The notes under the pieces: generated by a model | Seen by the model: the letters and a program-made list of their open reading frames with translations, nothing else | Database searches by the model: none | Told to the model about the DNA's origin: nothing | Program-made: the position numbers and the translations under genes | Shown: positions 21,028-32,729 of the stretch, piece after piece | Layout: the number at the start of each line of letters is the position of its first letter | Numbering within the stretch: the stretch's first letter is position 1 | Assembly: GCA_015680685.1 (NCBI GenBank) | Contig: MNCI01015910.1 | Span: forward strand, 1,839,617 to 1,903,616 | Length of the DNA stretch: 64,000 nucleotides | Source: Gnetum montanum | Lineage: Eukaryota > Streptophyta > Gnetopsida > Gnetales > Gnetaceae | Direction of reading: 5' to 3'

Positions 21028-22099
21028 ATCAAAATTAAAACTCAATAATCCTAAAATACTAGAAATACTACAATGTTAATGTTTTCAGCCTTTACAACCG
21101 AATAACACTACAACCAAGGAAAATAACACCTAGGCAAAATACTGAATGGAACATTTCACACTTAAAAAAAATTGACAATTTATAATTGAAAATGAAATTA
21201 ACATTATAGAACTCAAAATAGAGAAATAATAGTTTAGAACTAATCACATTGAATTCCAAACTTAGGAAAAACCCCAGGCACAACCCAAAGCCACAACCCA
21301 AAATTCCACAAAGTGGAATAACAACATCAAAACCAGGAAAAATGACCATGGGAAATCACTGATAAAAATGATTAAATTTTTTTTTAGTTAACTCAAACCA
21401 CTTCCAAATCCTTTCCAAAAATCCAACCTATCCCTAGGAACATAGGACGTTGATGAAAAGTTTTTTTCAATAAATGCATTATAGCCACAAAACATCATTT
21501 CTACACCACTTTACTAAAAACTTCATAAAAAATTCACCACTTATTTGATTTTGATGATTCCATAGCCATTGTAATCATAAAATAGTAAACTATAACTCCA
21601 AAACATGAAAAACATAAAAAATCTTAAACCATTTTTTCAGAACAAACTGCAAAAATGACATGAACATGGCTATCATAGCCAAAACCCAATTTCATGTGAG
21701 CTTATGGAAATACTTGCCAAAAATTATCCGTTTATTCAAATTTAATGATTCCACATCTATTGGAATCCTTGAATGATGAACTAAAGATCCCACAACATAA
21801 AAAAAAAATACAAATCCAAGTAACATTGAAAATGAGTAAACATGACCTAAACCTATAATGGGATTTTTAGAAAATTCCAATTTGACAAACACATAAGCCT
21901 AGATATAAGAAAAAAAATAAACTCTCATAAAAAAAGTTAAAGCTATGTACTTGGGAGAAGTCATGGTGGAGCTTTCTTCAATCCTAGGACATGGGAGGTG
22001 TGAAAGGCCATGAGTAGCTACATCTACCTTCTCCAAATTAGGGTTATTAGTATGAGCCTTCCTTCTCGACATGGTGTAGAAAACACTGAATATCCTTGG
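21028..22099. other. AT-rich sequence, nothing recognised
   Basis: AT-rich, with homopolymer runs and no credible reading frame, RNA gene or terminal repeat. It leads into the tandem array that follows. Confidence 0.4.
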
Positions 22100-24700
22100 A
22101 TTCTAGGAGCATTGATATGACTATGTTAATACTTGAGGCAAGAATAGCTATGATACGCTAGGGTTGGTGTTAGTAGTAGGCACAAGCTTCAAACATGGGC
22201 ACAGTAGCTTGAAGTGGGGAAGTAAATAATGATTTTTGTGAATTAAAGCCAAGGAAGCTGACTTGAACCTAAGCATCCACCATGAAACCCTAGTTTCCAT
22301 GCACCACTCCCACTTCACTTAGTGGTGGAATTAGCATGTAGGACTATGCTAGGTTAGAAAAAAGCTATTCCATCCAAACTTGCTAATGTTGTGAGGGCTC
22401 CACTAGATGCTCAAAAAACAAGCTAAGAAAGCCATGTCTATGATGGGATTTTGGCTTCCAAGCCTGATTACACTAGGGTTTAGACCCATGGGAACCTTAG
22501 GATATATGCTAAATCCCATCCTCTCCCAAAGCCCCATCCTTAGTCTTGCATCCATGTCCAAAAACTTCATGATCAACCTCTAAGACCCAATGTCAACATC
22601 CATGTCAACTAAGTTGCAAAATATCTTAACATGCATGTGAAAACTTGGTATTCCATGTAACTACATTGGCCTAGAGCCTAACTATGCTAGCACAACATAG
22701 TCAAATGGGATATATGGTCTTTTCCCACTTTTCATCAACTAACCTACACTGAGCATTGACCCATGGAACCTTGATGCCAAAATTAGATGCTAGGAGTTAG
22801 AATTGACAGTTGAGAAGTACCAAAATAATCTCAAATCCCATCACAGACTAGTTCTTGGGCATGACTACGTTGGGCATGAGCATGACTACATTGGCTTAAC
22901 GTAGTAAAGAATGGAATAGATCATTTCTAACTCATCTAACCTCAAATTAACCCTAGTTTGAGCTCTCAACAACCTTGAAACTTTATAAAATTCACTGAAT
23001 GATGCCAAAAATCAACTAAAACCCATGACTGCACTTAACAGAGGTTGTCACTATGTTGGCCCAGTGTAGTCATAAGGTTTATGAATGGGATTGATCATGT
23101 GAAGAGTAATAGACCTTCAAAATTCCATTCCATAACCTCCACACCTTCCCAGGACTCTTGGTGATCCTAGATTGTTGATCGGTCAAGCAAAAATCCATTA
23201 AAATGCATTTTCCAAGACTAACTATGCTAGGAATTGCATGCCTATGATGCGCCACTGTAGACACTGGTGGTGCCCAACGTACTCAACTTGAAAACCATAA
23301 AATAAGTCATTTCCAACTCAACTTGACTACCCAAGAATGTTAGAACCCTGCTGGACTAGGAATTGCATCATTGTCCATACCAAAAGACATTTTCCAATTC
23401 CAAATACACTGGGGATTACATGTCTATGGTTGGAAAGTGTAGTCATCATTAGAGCCTAGCTTAGTCCACATAGAAAAGCACCAAAGTTAACCATGGATAA
23501 CTTAAATTCACCTTTGGAAAACTCTAGAACCCTACCAAAGTCTCTTTTGATCACCAAACCCATCATTTTCCATCCTAGATCTATTAACTACATTGAGAAT
23601 TGCATGACTACACTTGGCCAGGGTAGTCATTAGAAGAGACTAGCATAGTCCATATGGAAAATCCAAAAATGGACTAGAAACCACTCAAATTGACTCCTAG
23701 AAAGACCTAGAACCCTGTTGGAGCTTGCTAAGATAATAAAACCATGGGAAATAAGCTAAAATTCATCATTTTCTTCAAAGCCCTCTTAACTACATTTGGA
23801 ATTGCATGCATGCATTGAGCTAGCATAGTCAAGAGGTACTTAACCTTCCCAAGACTCAAAAAACCACAAGAACTAACAATTTTAACACTAAAACCCTAGC
23901 TAGCAACACCAGTAACACAAAAAGAGCATTAGCATGGTCAATTGGGCATGGAAACTCACCTAAGAGCATATTTTATGCATGATTATGCTAGTGAAGCTTA
24001 TGACTATGCTAGCCTAGCACAGTCATAGTGGAAACATATTTTGTGGCAAAGCTTACAAGTACTATGCCACTCCAAAATGGTCCAAAACGAGCTTAGAAAT
24101 CCTAGAACCTTGTTCCACTTCATCCAACTACAATTTCACTCTATATCAACCTTGAAAACACCAAGTTTCTCATGACTACATTGACACCATGTATGACTAT
24201 GTTGGCCCAATGTAATCTGATGGGAAATGCCATAAAACCCACTTCCGTTGTTCAATTTCAACCTTCGAGTGGTCAATTTAATCCTTTCATGACCCTACAG
24301 TATCTTGGAAAGTTGACTGAGCCTAATCCCAACCGTGAAGCCCCATGAATTTACTTATTTCATGTGACTATGTTGGAGCTTGCCTTAACTATGTTGGCCT
24401 AGCGTAGTCACCAATGGAAACATCATTTTCAACTTCTGGAAGGGAAAAAATAAAGCCAAAACTTATTAATACTCAATACCAATCCCATGTAGTAGCTATC
24501 CAGACCATTCGAAGCTCAAAAGTGATCATACAGATCCTAGGAAACTACCCATCAATGGTGACTATGCTAGTAAATGCATGACTACACTAGGCCAACATAG
24601 TCACTAGTAGAGCCTAGCATAGTCACAAGAAAAAGTGTTAATTTGACCTTGAAATAGCCCCTTCAAGTACCCAAGCTCCCCTAGCAACCCTGCAACCTCA
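22100..24700. repeat. Decayed tandem array, period about 190 bp
   Basis: A compound landmark recurs at about 22674, 22860, 23050, 23218, 23400, 23590, 23788, 23980, 24175, 24363 and 24560, a spacing of roughly 170-200 bp. Its form is ACTA(C/T)G(C/T)T(A/G)G, about 13 bases including ATTGCATG, then GACTA(C/T)G(C/T)TRG and its inverse CYTAGYRTAGTCA. A second landmark (TAGAACCCTG-TTGGA) recurs between them, near 23345, 23526 and 23710. Units are diverged, mostly by CG-to-TG/CA changes, so no unit is exact. No protein is encoded. Confidence 0.65.
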
Positions 24701-25105
24701 TACCATGGCCTGCTAAGGCCTAAAACTGGCAAAATCTAACCTCTTTTGACCAGTACTCATCATGTTTTACCACATCCATTCCACATTGCTTGATTTGACC
24801 TTGTTTCATGGTGTTTTGACTTGTTTTGACCTTGTTATTGCATTTTTTACTTGTGTTATCATTAGTTGATCTTATTCAGCCTCTGCATAACTTTAGTTTC
24901 ACTATATCTAACTTATTTTCTCTATTAAGACCACTGGTAACCCTTGTTTAGCCTTTGATTAATGTTACGTGATGGGGTTTGACCATTCTTAACTATCATT
25001 TGACACCATGTAACTATGGCTTTCTAAGGCCTTAAATTAGCAACATGGCCTACCGAGATCTTAAACTGGCAACATGGCCTGCTAAGACCTAAAACTAGCA
25101 AAATT
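24701..25105. repeat. CCTGCTAAGGCCTAAAACTGG short repeats
   Basis: Four copies of a motif of about 30 bp (CATGGCCTGCTAAGGCCTAAAACTGGCAA and variants) lie at 24703-24733, 25015-25043, 25043-25073 and 25073-25103, the last three in tandem. The reverse complement matches the TAGTTTTAGGCC motif next to the L1 and L2 protease regions. The sequence between copies is AT-rich and non-coding. Confidence 0.6.
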
Positions 25106-25374
25106 ACAATCTCAAATGATCATATTTGACCATATTTCTCATATTTTCATTGTGCTTAAACTTGTTTTGACCTTTTTTAACTTTTATTTGACCCTATGTG
25201 ACCTTTGTTCCATCTTATTTATCCTCACCTACCTTTTATAACCTTGGTTGACCTTGTTTACATTTTGATTGACATTGAAATAACATGTGTTTGCATATTT
25301 ACTAAGACATTTTATATTATTTTGACATTATTTACTTTTATCTAGATGCCACTTAATGTGCTTATGGTTGATAT
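25106..25374. other. Spacer rich in TTTGACC, nothing recognised
   Basis: A stretch of AT-rich sequence with many TTTGACC/CTTGTTTTGACC words and no coding frame. Homology to G copy A begins near its right end. Confidence 0.4.
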
Positions 25375-25600
25375 GCACATTTCAAACACTATGGGAAGGA
25401 CCTTATATTATTTATGCAACTTTTCCTTCAGGGGCCATGACAATATACAAACCTGAGAGCCTGGATAAGAAAATTTTGGTCAATGTGCAACAAACCAAAC
25501 CTTTCTAGGAGCTTAGGATAGCCAGTACACATGGTACCTCTCTTGATGGACAACCCTGCTCACTATTTCAGATCTCCTCCTTCCAACTTAGTCATGGGGG
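25375..25600 (+). pseudogene. Copy A integrase C-terminal remnant
   Basis: Decayed codons match the integrase C-terminal tail of copy 1 (30.6-30.9 kb): a segment like SGAMTIYKPESLDKK followed by a serine/glycine-rich end at GEMATYA. Frames are interrupted by stops. Only this tail survives. Confidence 0.65.
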
Positions 25601-27532
25601 AGATGGCCACCTATGCTAACTGGTCTAGGCCCTCAGTTCTTTTTGAATTTTTGTTTTACACATTTATTGATTTACACATTCTTTCAACTTTTCTTATTTT
25701 TGTTTTACACCATCGTTCATGTTTTTACTGTTTCTTTTTTTGCTTGATTTAATTTTATTCATCATCTAATAGGTGCTCATGATGGTGAATTGAATTATAT
25801 CATATTGATTGCTAATGTTTGGTTTTTACCTTTGAATTATGATGCTGATATTAAGGTATGGTTCTTTTGGTAAAACAAGCAATGAGTCCACGCCGTCCAC
25901 TCATCCATACAACTCTATGGTCTCCTTTGGCTTGGAACTGTACAGTCCCTTTTTTCTAAGTAAACTTATTAGTGAATTGGTGACTGGGTATTTCTCAAAA
26001 CAAGGAAAGACTCAAAGGATGAAAAGGGTGTGACTTCAAGAGGATTCGATGCATTGGTGCTGGCTATTCTCTTGGGTGCTTGGATGCTTTTTCTTGGGTT
26101 TTTCGCCATTCTGACATTGTTCAAATATCAAGAAGCTGAGTGAATAAAAATAAGTCTTTGCATAGTGTGGTTCTCACGCATAAACATAAAAAAAAAAGAG
26201 AAAAAGGTGAGAATTCAAAGCACACCCCTTAGACATAATAAAGCAATATGGGTTATAAGCGTTGGTTATGGCACTAGAAAGTCATGTTATCCATGCCTGA
26301 AGGTTCCCTCTAACTAAGTCCCTTTCTCACTTCCTACTTCTCCATCTCACTCTCCTTAGGATGGTGGTCACTCTTTGTGGAAACATTCTTGTTGCCTCAA
26401 GAGGGTGGATTGGCCAAGTGTATTGATGCGAGGTCATTGAATGTGGTTGGTTTGAGTCTAGATTTAGGATGAGTTCTACTTAGTTATCTTAACCATGAAA
26501 TACATAAGGGGCTTTACACAACCTTGTTCTTGGGATTCCATTCCATTCTCTCCTCTTCATCTTTCTTCCCATTTTCACCTCATTGCTGGTCTTATCATTA
26601 GTTCGTTCTGGGTTGATGCATTTTTTTCTTTGGTGAATTCTTGTGGGCAAGTTTTTAACTCTTACTTCCAAATGACATTCCTAGAGCCTATGGACTCTTT
26701 GGTTTTTGGGTTTGCTAGGGCATAAAGGGCATGAGCCTGCTTTGGGAAGGACCCACTAGCATTTCTTTTTGGTGCAATTGTTAACTTCTTTCCCTTAAAC
26801 ATTTTCTGCAATCAATCATTTCTTGTTTCATCCCCATCCATGACATCCATTTTATTGGTGTTACCGTTGATATTTTTCATCTTTCTTATTCCTCATGTTT
26901 TTCCATCTTATAACTACCGGAGGTTTGCTCTTAGTCATGGGGGCCCTGGCATAAATTTTTCAATCTTTTCCATTTTACTAATTGCCTAACCCCTACACTT
27001 TGGGTAGTTGCTAGTGATAAATCTCCAAACTAGTTTCTACCATAACCACAACTCAGCCAATGCGCTTCATATCGAGGCAAGGTATCAACTACATTGTGGA
27101 TTATCTATCCTTGCCCATTTGTGACTTTGTTGTGTGTGCAGATGGTGATCATGCAAACAATGGACTAGGCTTGGAGGAAGCACTCAAGATGGACCAGAAC
27201 TAGAGCATTTATGAAAGGAGCAAGTTTGGTGGCATGGCTATGGATAAACAACGGAAGGTGCAATCTTGGCATTGGTGGCAACACGCTCCATCTTCTATCT
27301 CTCTCTCTTTTTCTCTTCAAGTTGCAAAATCAAGGCTTTGATGTATTTATGTACGAGTGTTCACCACAATGGTCATAAACACTAATGTTGTAATATGCTT
27401 ATTGATCCATTCACTGGGCACATTGAGTCTGTCATCCCATTCCACCGTCAATTGTCAATTAGTCAATAATCCCATACCTTCCCAATATTTTATAAAGGAC
27501 TCGAGGATGAGTTTTTATTAGTCGTGGGGGTA
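25601..27532 (+). other. Copy A 3' untranslated internal region and purine tract
   Basis: About 1.9 kb without a credible frame is collinear with 28.9-30.6 kb of copy 1 in reverse, for example GATTGCTAATGTTTGGTTTTTACC near 25800. It ends in GTCGTGGGGGTA directly before the LTR terminus TGATGAG, a fitting polypurine tract. The long interval between integrase and LTR is a family trait here. The G-rich tail at 27525-27530 is the plus-strand primer candidate. Confidence 0.65.
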
Positions 27533-28450
27533 TGATGAGAGTGGTTACTCTAGCAGTTATTCTAATTATTAGAGTAGTTACTCTAGTGGTTCCTCTAGTA
27601 GCTACTCTAATTATTAGAGTGGTTACTCTAGCGGTTACTTTAGCAATTATTATAATTATTAGAGTGGTTACTCTAGCAGTTACTCTAGTAGTTATTCTAA
27701 TTATTAGAGTGGTTACTCTAGCGGTTACTTTAGCAGTTATTATAAGTATTAGAGCGGTTACTCTAATTATTAGAGCAATTGCTCCCAAGTCTATAAATAC
27801 AGTGCCCATGCATACAAGTTGGAAGAATTATTTTAGTACTCAAGTAGTGAAACTCTTGTAATCTGTTTGAAAGTTAGAGTATTTTCCATGTGCCTATAGT
27901 AAGAGGTCTAAGTGTGGACAGATCTTTATTCGAGCATTGTGTACCTGAGCACGCCTTGTGTACCACAATAAAGACAAGCTCTTTGATTCATCCTTACTGC
28001 ACTTGAGATTTATTTTTTTACACAATACTTTGATTTTATTTTCTTATGCATTTATTTTATTTTATGCACTTTACATTTCTGTTATTAACACAACAATTCA
28101 TTTTGATCAATTAAGTAAATTATTAAATTACACAAGCATGACCACTTCAAGCATGGGTGTAATGCTTGGTAACCCAGTAATGATTAGCGTTTGGTAATCC
28201 CAGTAATGTTGCACTGGTTTAAAATGTGTACAAAAAGTGGGAATGGATGCTAGTGTTAGGATTATTTAGAACTTAGTTAATGAGTAGTTAAGTTAAATTA
28301 GTCACTTAGTTACCTCTCTTCTTCCCTACTAGTGTAGGACATTAAAACATAAAAGCTATAAAAATCATATGCCTCAAGCTTACTTAATCATACAATCATG
28401 ACATATAGGTAAGATTGGGAAGATAACAATTAACCAACCCATCATACAAT
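27533..28450 (+). repeat. Copy A 3' LTR, truncated; U3 made of a 45-bp tandem repeat
   Basis: It begins TGATGAG. U3 from 27538 to 27771 is a tandem array with units starting at 27571, 27616, 27661, 27706 and 27751, an exact 45-bp step. Alternate units resemble each other, giving a 90-bp higher order. Units contain inverted AGAGT..TTACTCT. A TATA box (TATAAATA) follows at about 27792. R-U5 with TTTATTCGAGCATTGTGTACCTGAGCAC and AATAAAG matches the other G LTRs. The end is lost at the junction with the next LTR. Confidence 0.85.
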
Positions 28451-28897
28451 CCGTAGATGCTCGTAATCAAGTCGTACTCATCCCATGTTCTAGGAGATAA
28501 GGGAAAGAGAATCTAATCGCGATGAGTAGCCAATTCCTTGGTTAGCCGTACACATTCGTCAATGCTCGTAACCAAGTCATACTCATGCCACGCTAACAAT
28601 AGGTAATAAATAACATCAAATAAAACCTATCCATGTACTGCAAGGTTTATCCACAAAGCTCGTCTTTATTGCCATACACAACTTGCGTTCAGGTACAAAG
28701 CTGCTCGAATAAAGAACTGTTCACTTGGGGGACTCCTACTGCGGGCACATGGAAAATATTCTATCTCTGGGGTGATCAATCCACTAGAGCTTCGCTACTT
28801 CTAGCCTAGGATGGGAAATGAGGGGAGTGCCGCCTCTTATTTATAGATTTGGCGACGGACCGCGATATCGCGGCCCATGCGATATCGCGTCTCATCA
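28451..28897 (-). repeat. Copy 1 3' LTR, truncated
   Basis: It matches 37408-37888 of the 5' LTR in the same orientation and ends at CTCATCA on plus (TGATGAG on minus). Compared with the 5' LTR it lacks about 34 bp within the GATATC palindrome cluster (28858-28890). The other half of the LTR is absent; it joins the copy A LTR at about 28440-28451. A minus-strand TATA box lies at about 28839-28847. Confidence 0.85.
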
Positions 28898-30590
28898 TAC
28901 CCCCATGACTGAATGAAAACTCATCCTTGAGTTACTTATAATAATATCAGGTAGGTATGGAATTATTGAGGGAGATGGAACTAATGGAATGACATGTGAA
29001 CGGATCATTATTACAAGACTTGACAAAACTGGTGTTCATGACAACAAGGGTAAACACCTTATTACAATGACATCAGGCCTTTGTTGGCAACTAAGAGAAA
29101 GAGAGAGATAGAAAGAAGTGTTGCTGCTGCCAACGCCAAGATTGCGCCTTCGTTGTCCATCCGTAAGTGCATCATCGATCTTGCTCCTTGCATAGCTGCT
29201 TCAATGCNAATCAGACCCCGTACCCCCATGACTAATCGCGAACCTCCGGTAGCGTTAGAATGGAGAAAGAAAAGGAGTAAGAAAGATAGATAAAAAGGGA
29301 GAACTATGGCATCAATAAAATGGATGTCAATATGGTAATGAACAAAATAAAATTAATTACAAAATGTTAAGGAAAAGAAGTTAACAGATGCTCCAAATAG
29401 GAATGTCAGTGGGTCCTCCCCAAAGTAGGCTCATGCCCTTAATGCCCTGACAAACCAACATTCAAAGAGTCCGTAGGCTCTGGGAATGTCATTTGGAACA
29501 AGAGTTAAAGTCTTAACCGCAAGAGTTTACCAAAAAGAAAACAATGCATCAACCAAAATATATACACTGATGATACAACTAACAATGAGGTGAACCCTGG
29601 AGAGAAAGATGGAGAGAATAGAATGGAATGGAATCCCAAGACAAGGTGGTGTATAGCCCCTTGTGTGTTGGATGATTAATGTGACTTGGTAAATCTCATT
29701 CCAACTCCGGCCTCAAACCAACCACATCCAATGACTTTGCATCAACGCATCCAATTAAACCATCCACTTGGGCAACCAGAATGCATGCTCCAAGAGCCAC
29801 CACTAGTCTGACGAAACAAAGAAGAGAATGGGAAGCAAGAAGGGCCTTAGTTAGAGGGAACACTTTTGGTTCAATTACCAGTGCCTGTAGCCCACATTTA
29901 TTCGTCTAAGAGGTGTGCTTTGAATTCTCACTTGGTTTTTTTTTTTGTGTTTTGTGTTTTTATGCATGAGAACCACACCATGCAAAGACTTCTTATTTTT
30001 ATTGTCTCAGCTTCTGATAGTTGGGTAACATCAGAATGGCAAGAAAACTCAAGAAGAAACATTGAAGCACCCAAGAGAATAACCAACACAAAAGTGTCAA
30101 GTTCCTTTGAAGTCACACCCTTTTCAATCCATGAGTCCTTCCTTAGTTTGATAAATCCCCAGTTATCAATTCATTAAAGTTCTTATTAGAAAGGGACTGT
30201 ACATTTCCAAGTCAAGGGAAATCATAGAAATTGGTGGATGGATGGATAAAGTGGTCTCATTACCTGCCATATCAGAAGAAACATACCTTAGTATCAACAT
30301 TGTGACTTAAAGGTAAAAACCAAACATTAGCAATCAATATGAAAACAGTTCATACCATCATGAAGAACGCTTATTATGGGACAAACTTACAAGGTGGATC
30401 ACACACACACACACAAAATTGAAAAAGTATAACGATCATGTAAAACAAAAACGAGAAAAGTTAAAGAAATTTGTAAAACAAAAAGTAGAAAGGTTAAAGA
30501 AATTTGCAAAACAAAAATATGTAAAACAAAAACATTGTAAAACAAAAACATGTAAAACAAAAACTTAAAACAATTAAGGGCTTCATATGA
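28898..30590 (-). other. Copy 1 3' internal non-coding region
   Basis: The purine tract lies at 28898-28909 (TACCCCCATGAC on plus, purine-rich on minus). The rest is collinear with copy A and without a credible frame. Near the integrase end, 30425-30570 is a tandem series of GTAAAACAAAAAC units, and 30400-30417 is a short CA microsatellite. The single ambiguous base of the window is at 29208. Confidence 0.65.
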
Positions 30591-31799
30591 TCAGCATAGG
30601 TGGCCATCTCCCCCATGACTGAGTTGTAAGGGAGAGATTCGAAATAATGAGCGAGGTTGCCCGTTGGTGGAGGCGTAATTTGCACTAGCTGTTGTGGCTT
30701 CATGAAAAGGTTTTTTTTGTTGTACATTAACCAATAACCTTTTATCCGAGCTGTCAGGCTTATATATCATCATGGCTCCAGAGGGAAAGGTAGTATGAAT
30801 AATATAAGGTCCTTCCCACAAGCTTTGAAACTTTGTACGTTGGGGTACATGCGTGGGGTTCCAGTAAAGGACCTTATCTCCTGGTTGGTACTTAAACCTT
30901 CAGATCCTTAATTCATGACATTGTTTATTGTGTGCCTTGTGCAACTCATTTAGCGATAGTGCAACCAATCTATTCTCGTCTAACACATTCAAAGTTGCTA
31001 GTCGTTGTTTTTGTGCTAGGTCGAGATCCAGGTGAAGTTCGAAAGCCATGGACAATGTATAGAGCTCACTCTGTATAGGGAGTTTTGGAAGTTTCCCTTA
31101 CACTAACTCATAGGGAGAATATCCTGTAGGGAGCTTCCAAGTGGAACGATACGCCCAAAGAGCGTCGTTTAGTTTCATGCTCCAGTCTCGCCTAAATTTG
31201 CTAATTTTTCATGTTAATATTCTAGTAATCTCCCTATTAGTAACCTTGGCTTGACCATTAGCTTGGGGGTGGTAAGGTGTGGTCAGTTTATGCTCAACCC
31301 CTAAGCGTTGCATCAGCTTTCTAAAGGTTGCACCCATAAAATGTGTTCCATTATCAGACATAAGTGCACGTGGCACACCAAACCTGTTAACAATTTGTTG
31401 TTGTACAGATCATGCAACTGTAGATGATGTACAATCTGTTACAGCGGCTACGTCAGCCTATTTGATTAAGTAATCAACAACAATGATTATATATGCTTTT
31501 CCGTTGGACATTGGTGTAATCGGTCCCATAAAATCTATCCCCCAGATATCAAAGGGTTCTAAAGGCTAAATCCATTGTTGCGGACCCTCCATTCTAGCAG
31601 TCATTCCCCCATAACGTTGGCAGTGCTCACAGGATTGGGCAAAATGATGGGTGTCCCGAAATAGTGTTGGCCAATAATATCCTGCAAGCAGGACCTTAGT
31701 AGTCGTTCGTCTCCCAGCATAATGACCCCCACAGGGGCCCTCATGAGCATCTTGGAGAAATTTTAATTGATCTTGATCGGGTACACACCATCGAACCAA
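30591..31799 (-). pseudogene. Copy 1 integrase
   Basis: In minus-strand order, an HHCC zinc-binding N-terminus lies at about 31799-31620 (HEGPCGGHYAGRR through CEHCQRYGG). Next comes the catalytic core with IVVDYLIK (first aspartate) and MSDNGTHFMGATFRKL (second aspartate), then YHPQANGQ with the downstream acidic region. A C-terminal tail ends near 30591 (LWEGPYIIHTTFPSGAMM). Several stops interrupt the core. The enzyme would insert element cDNA in the nucleus; this copy cannot make it whole. Confidence 0.75.
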
Positions 31800-32729
31800 G
31801 CCATCAAGGCAGACTTTATAAAGTTATCCCCCGATTTCCATAAAGTACTTGGCTTTGTGAAGAAACTGTTGTTTCTTCCTAAAGTCCAACTCTTGTGGTA
31901 TTTGTTGGGAAGTGAGATAAGTAAGAATGCTACTATACAAATTTATTTCTATGGGTTGATTATTTATTACACCAACAAAGAGGGTTTCATCAGGAAAATG
32001 ATCAGATACAGCATATTCATCCTCTTTGTTGTCCCACCGTAACCGAGATAGGTGATCGGCAACCACATTCTTGGTGCCTTTGCAATCTACTATGGTTAAG
32101 TCGAACTCCTGAAGAATCACCAGCCAGCGTATAATACATGGGCTAACCGTTGGCTTGTTCATAAGGAACCAAATTGCACTATGATCTATATGAATATATA
32201 CTTTGTAACCCAATACATAGTGCTTGAATTTATCCAGTGCAAATACTACAACCATTAATTCTTTTTCTGTAGTCATGTAGTTGAGTTGTGCACCGATGAT
32301 ACTCTTACTGGCACAGTGGATATAATAAGGTCATTTTTGTTCATCTAATTATGTCAGTACAACTCCTAAGGCATAGTTAGATGCATCGGTCATGATATGG
32401 AATGGCCTAGACTAGTCAGGGGCTTGTAAAATGGGAGTTTCCACAAACCTCTGTTTGAGGGTTTGGAATGCTCGTTCACATTCCCTGGTCCATTCAAATG
32501 GTGCATCTTTTTTTGTTAATTCTACTAACGGTTTGGCCACTTTGGAGAATTTCACGATAAACCTTCTATAGTAGCCGATGTGTCCAAGGAATGACCTAAT
32601 GTCTTTAACAGTCTCTGGTTGTCGAGTAATTCCTTGGATGACTTTAATTTTTTTGAGATCCACCTCAATTCCTGATTGTGAAATTTTGTGCCCCAGTACG
32701 ACGCCCTCTTGAACCATTAAATGACTTTT
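31800..32729 (-). pseudogene. Copy 1 RT end and RNase H
   Basis: From about 32717 the RT thumb/connection reads VLGHKISQSGIEVD and HIGYYRRFIVKFSKVAKPLVELTKKD. RNase H follows, with TTEKELMVVVFALDKFKHYVLG (the catalytic glutamate context), VYIHIDHSAIWFLMNK and VVADHLSRL. The first RNase H motif near 32350 is disrupted. It would degrade the RNA strand during reverse transcription. Confidence 0.75.

Larger units (their letters stand above)
25375..28450 (+). mobile_element. G copy A: 3' end of an Athila/Tat-like Ty3/gypsy element
   Basis: It begins within the end of integrase (GGAAGGACCTTATATTATT, matching the reverse complement of copy 1 near 30805), and carries the long non-coding 3' region, a purine tract at 27522-27532 and a 3' LTR from 27533. 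The 5' part is missing: its left neighbour is unrelated sequence. The LTR is cut short at about 28450 by the oppositely oriented LTR of copy 1. Confidence 0.8.

Noticed and set aside
22100-24700. Inverted GACTAYGYTRG motifs as MITE termini
   Set aside because: They recur at a regular period in a tandem context, without target duplications or a single bounded element.
27459-27861. Open frames on both strands with repetitive V/I/T-rich peptides
   Set aside because: They are by-products of the 45-bp tandem array in the copy A U3, whose length is a multiple of three and keeps frames open.
30400-30417. CA microsatellite as a notable regulatory repeat
   Set aside because: A short simple repeat inside the non-coding 3' part of copy 1; nothing suggests function.
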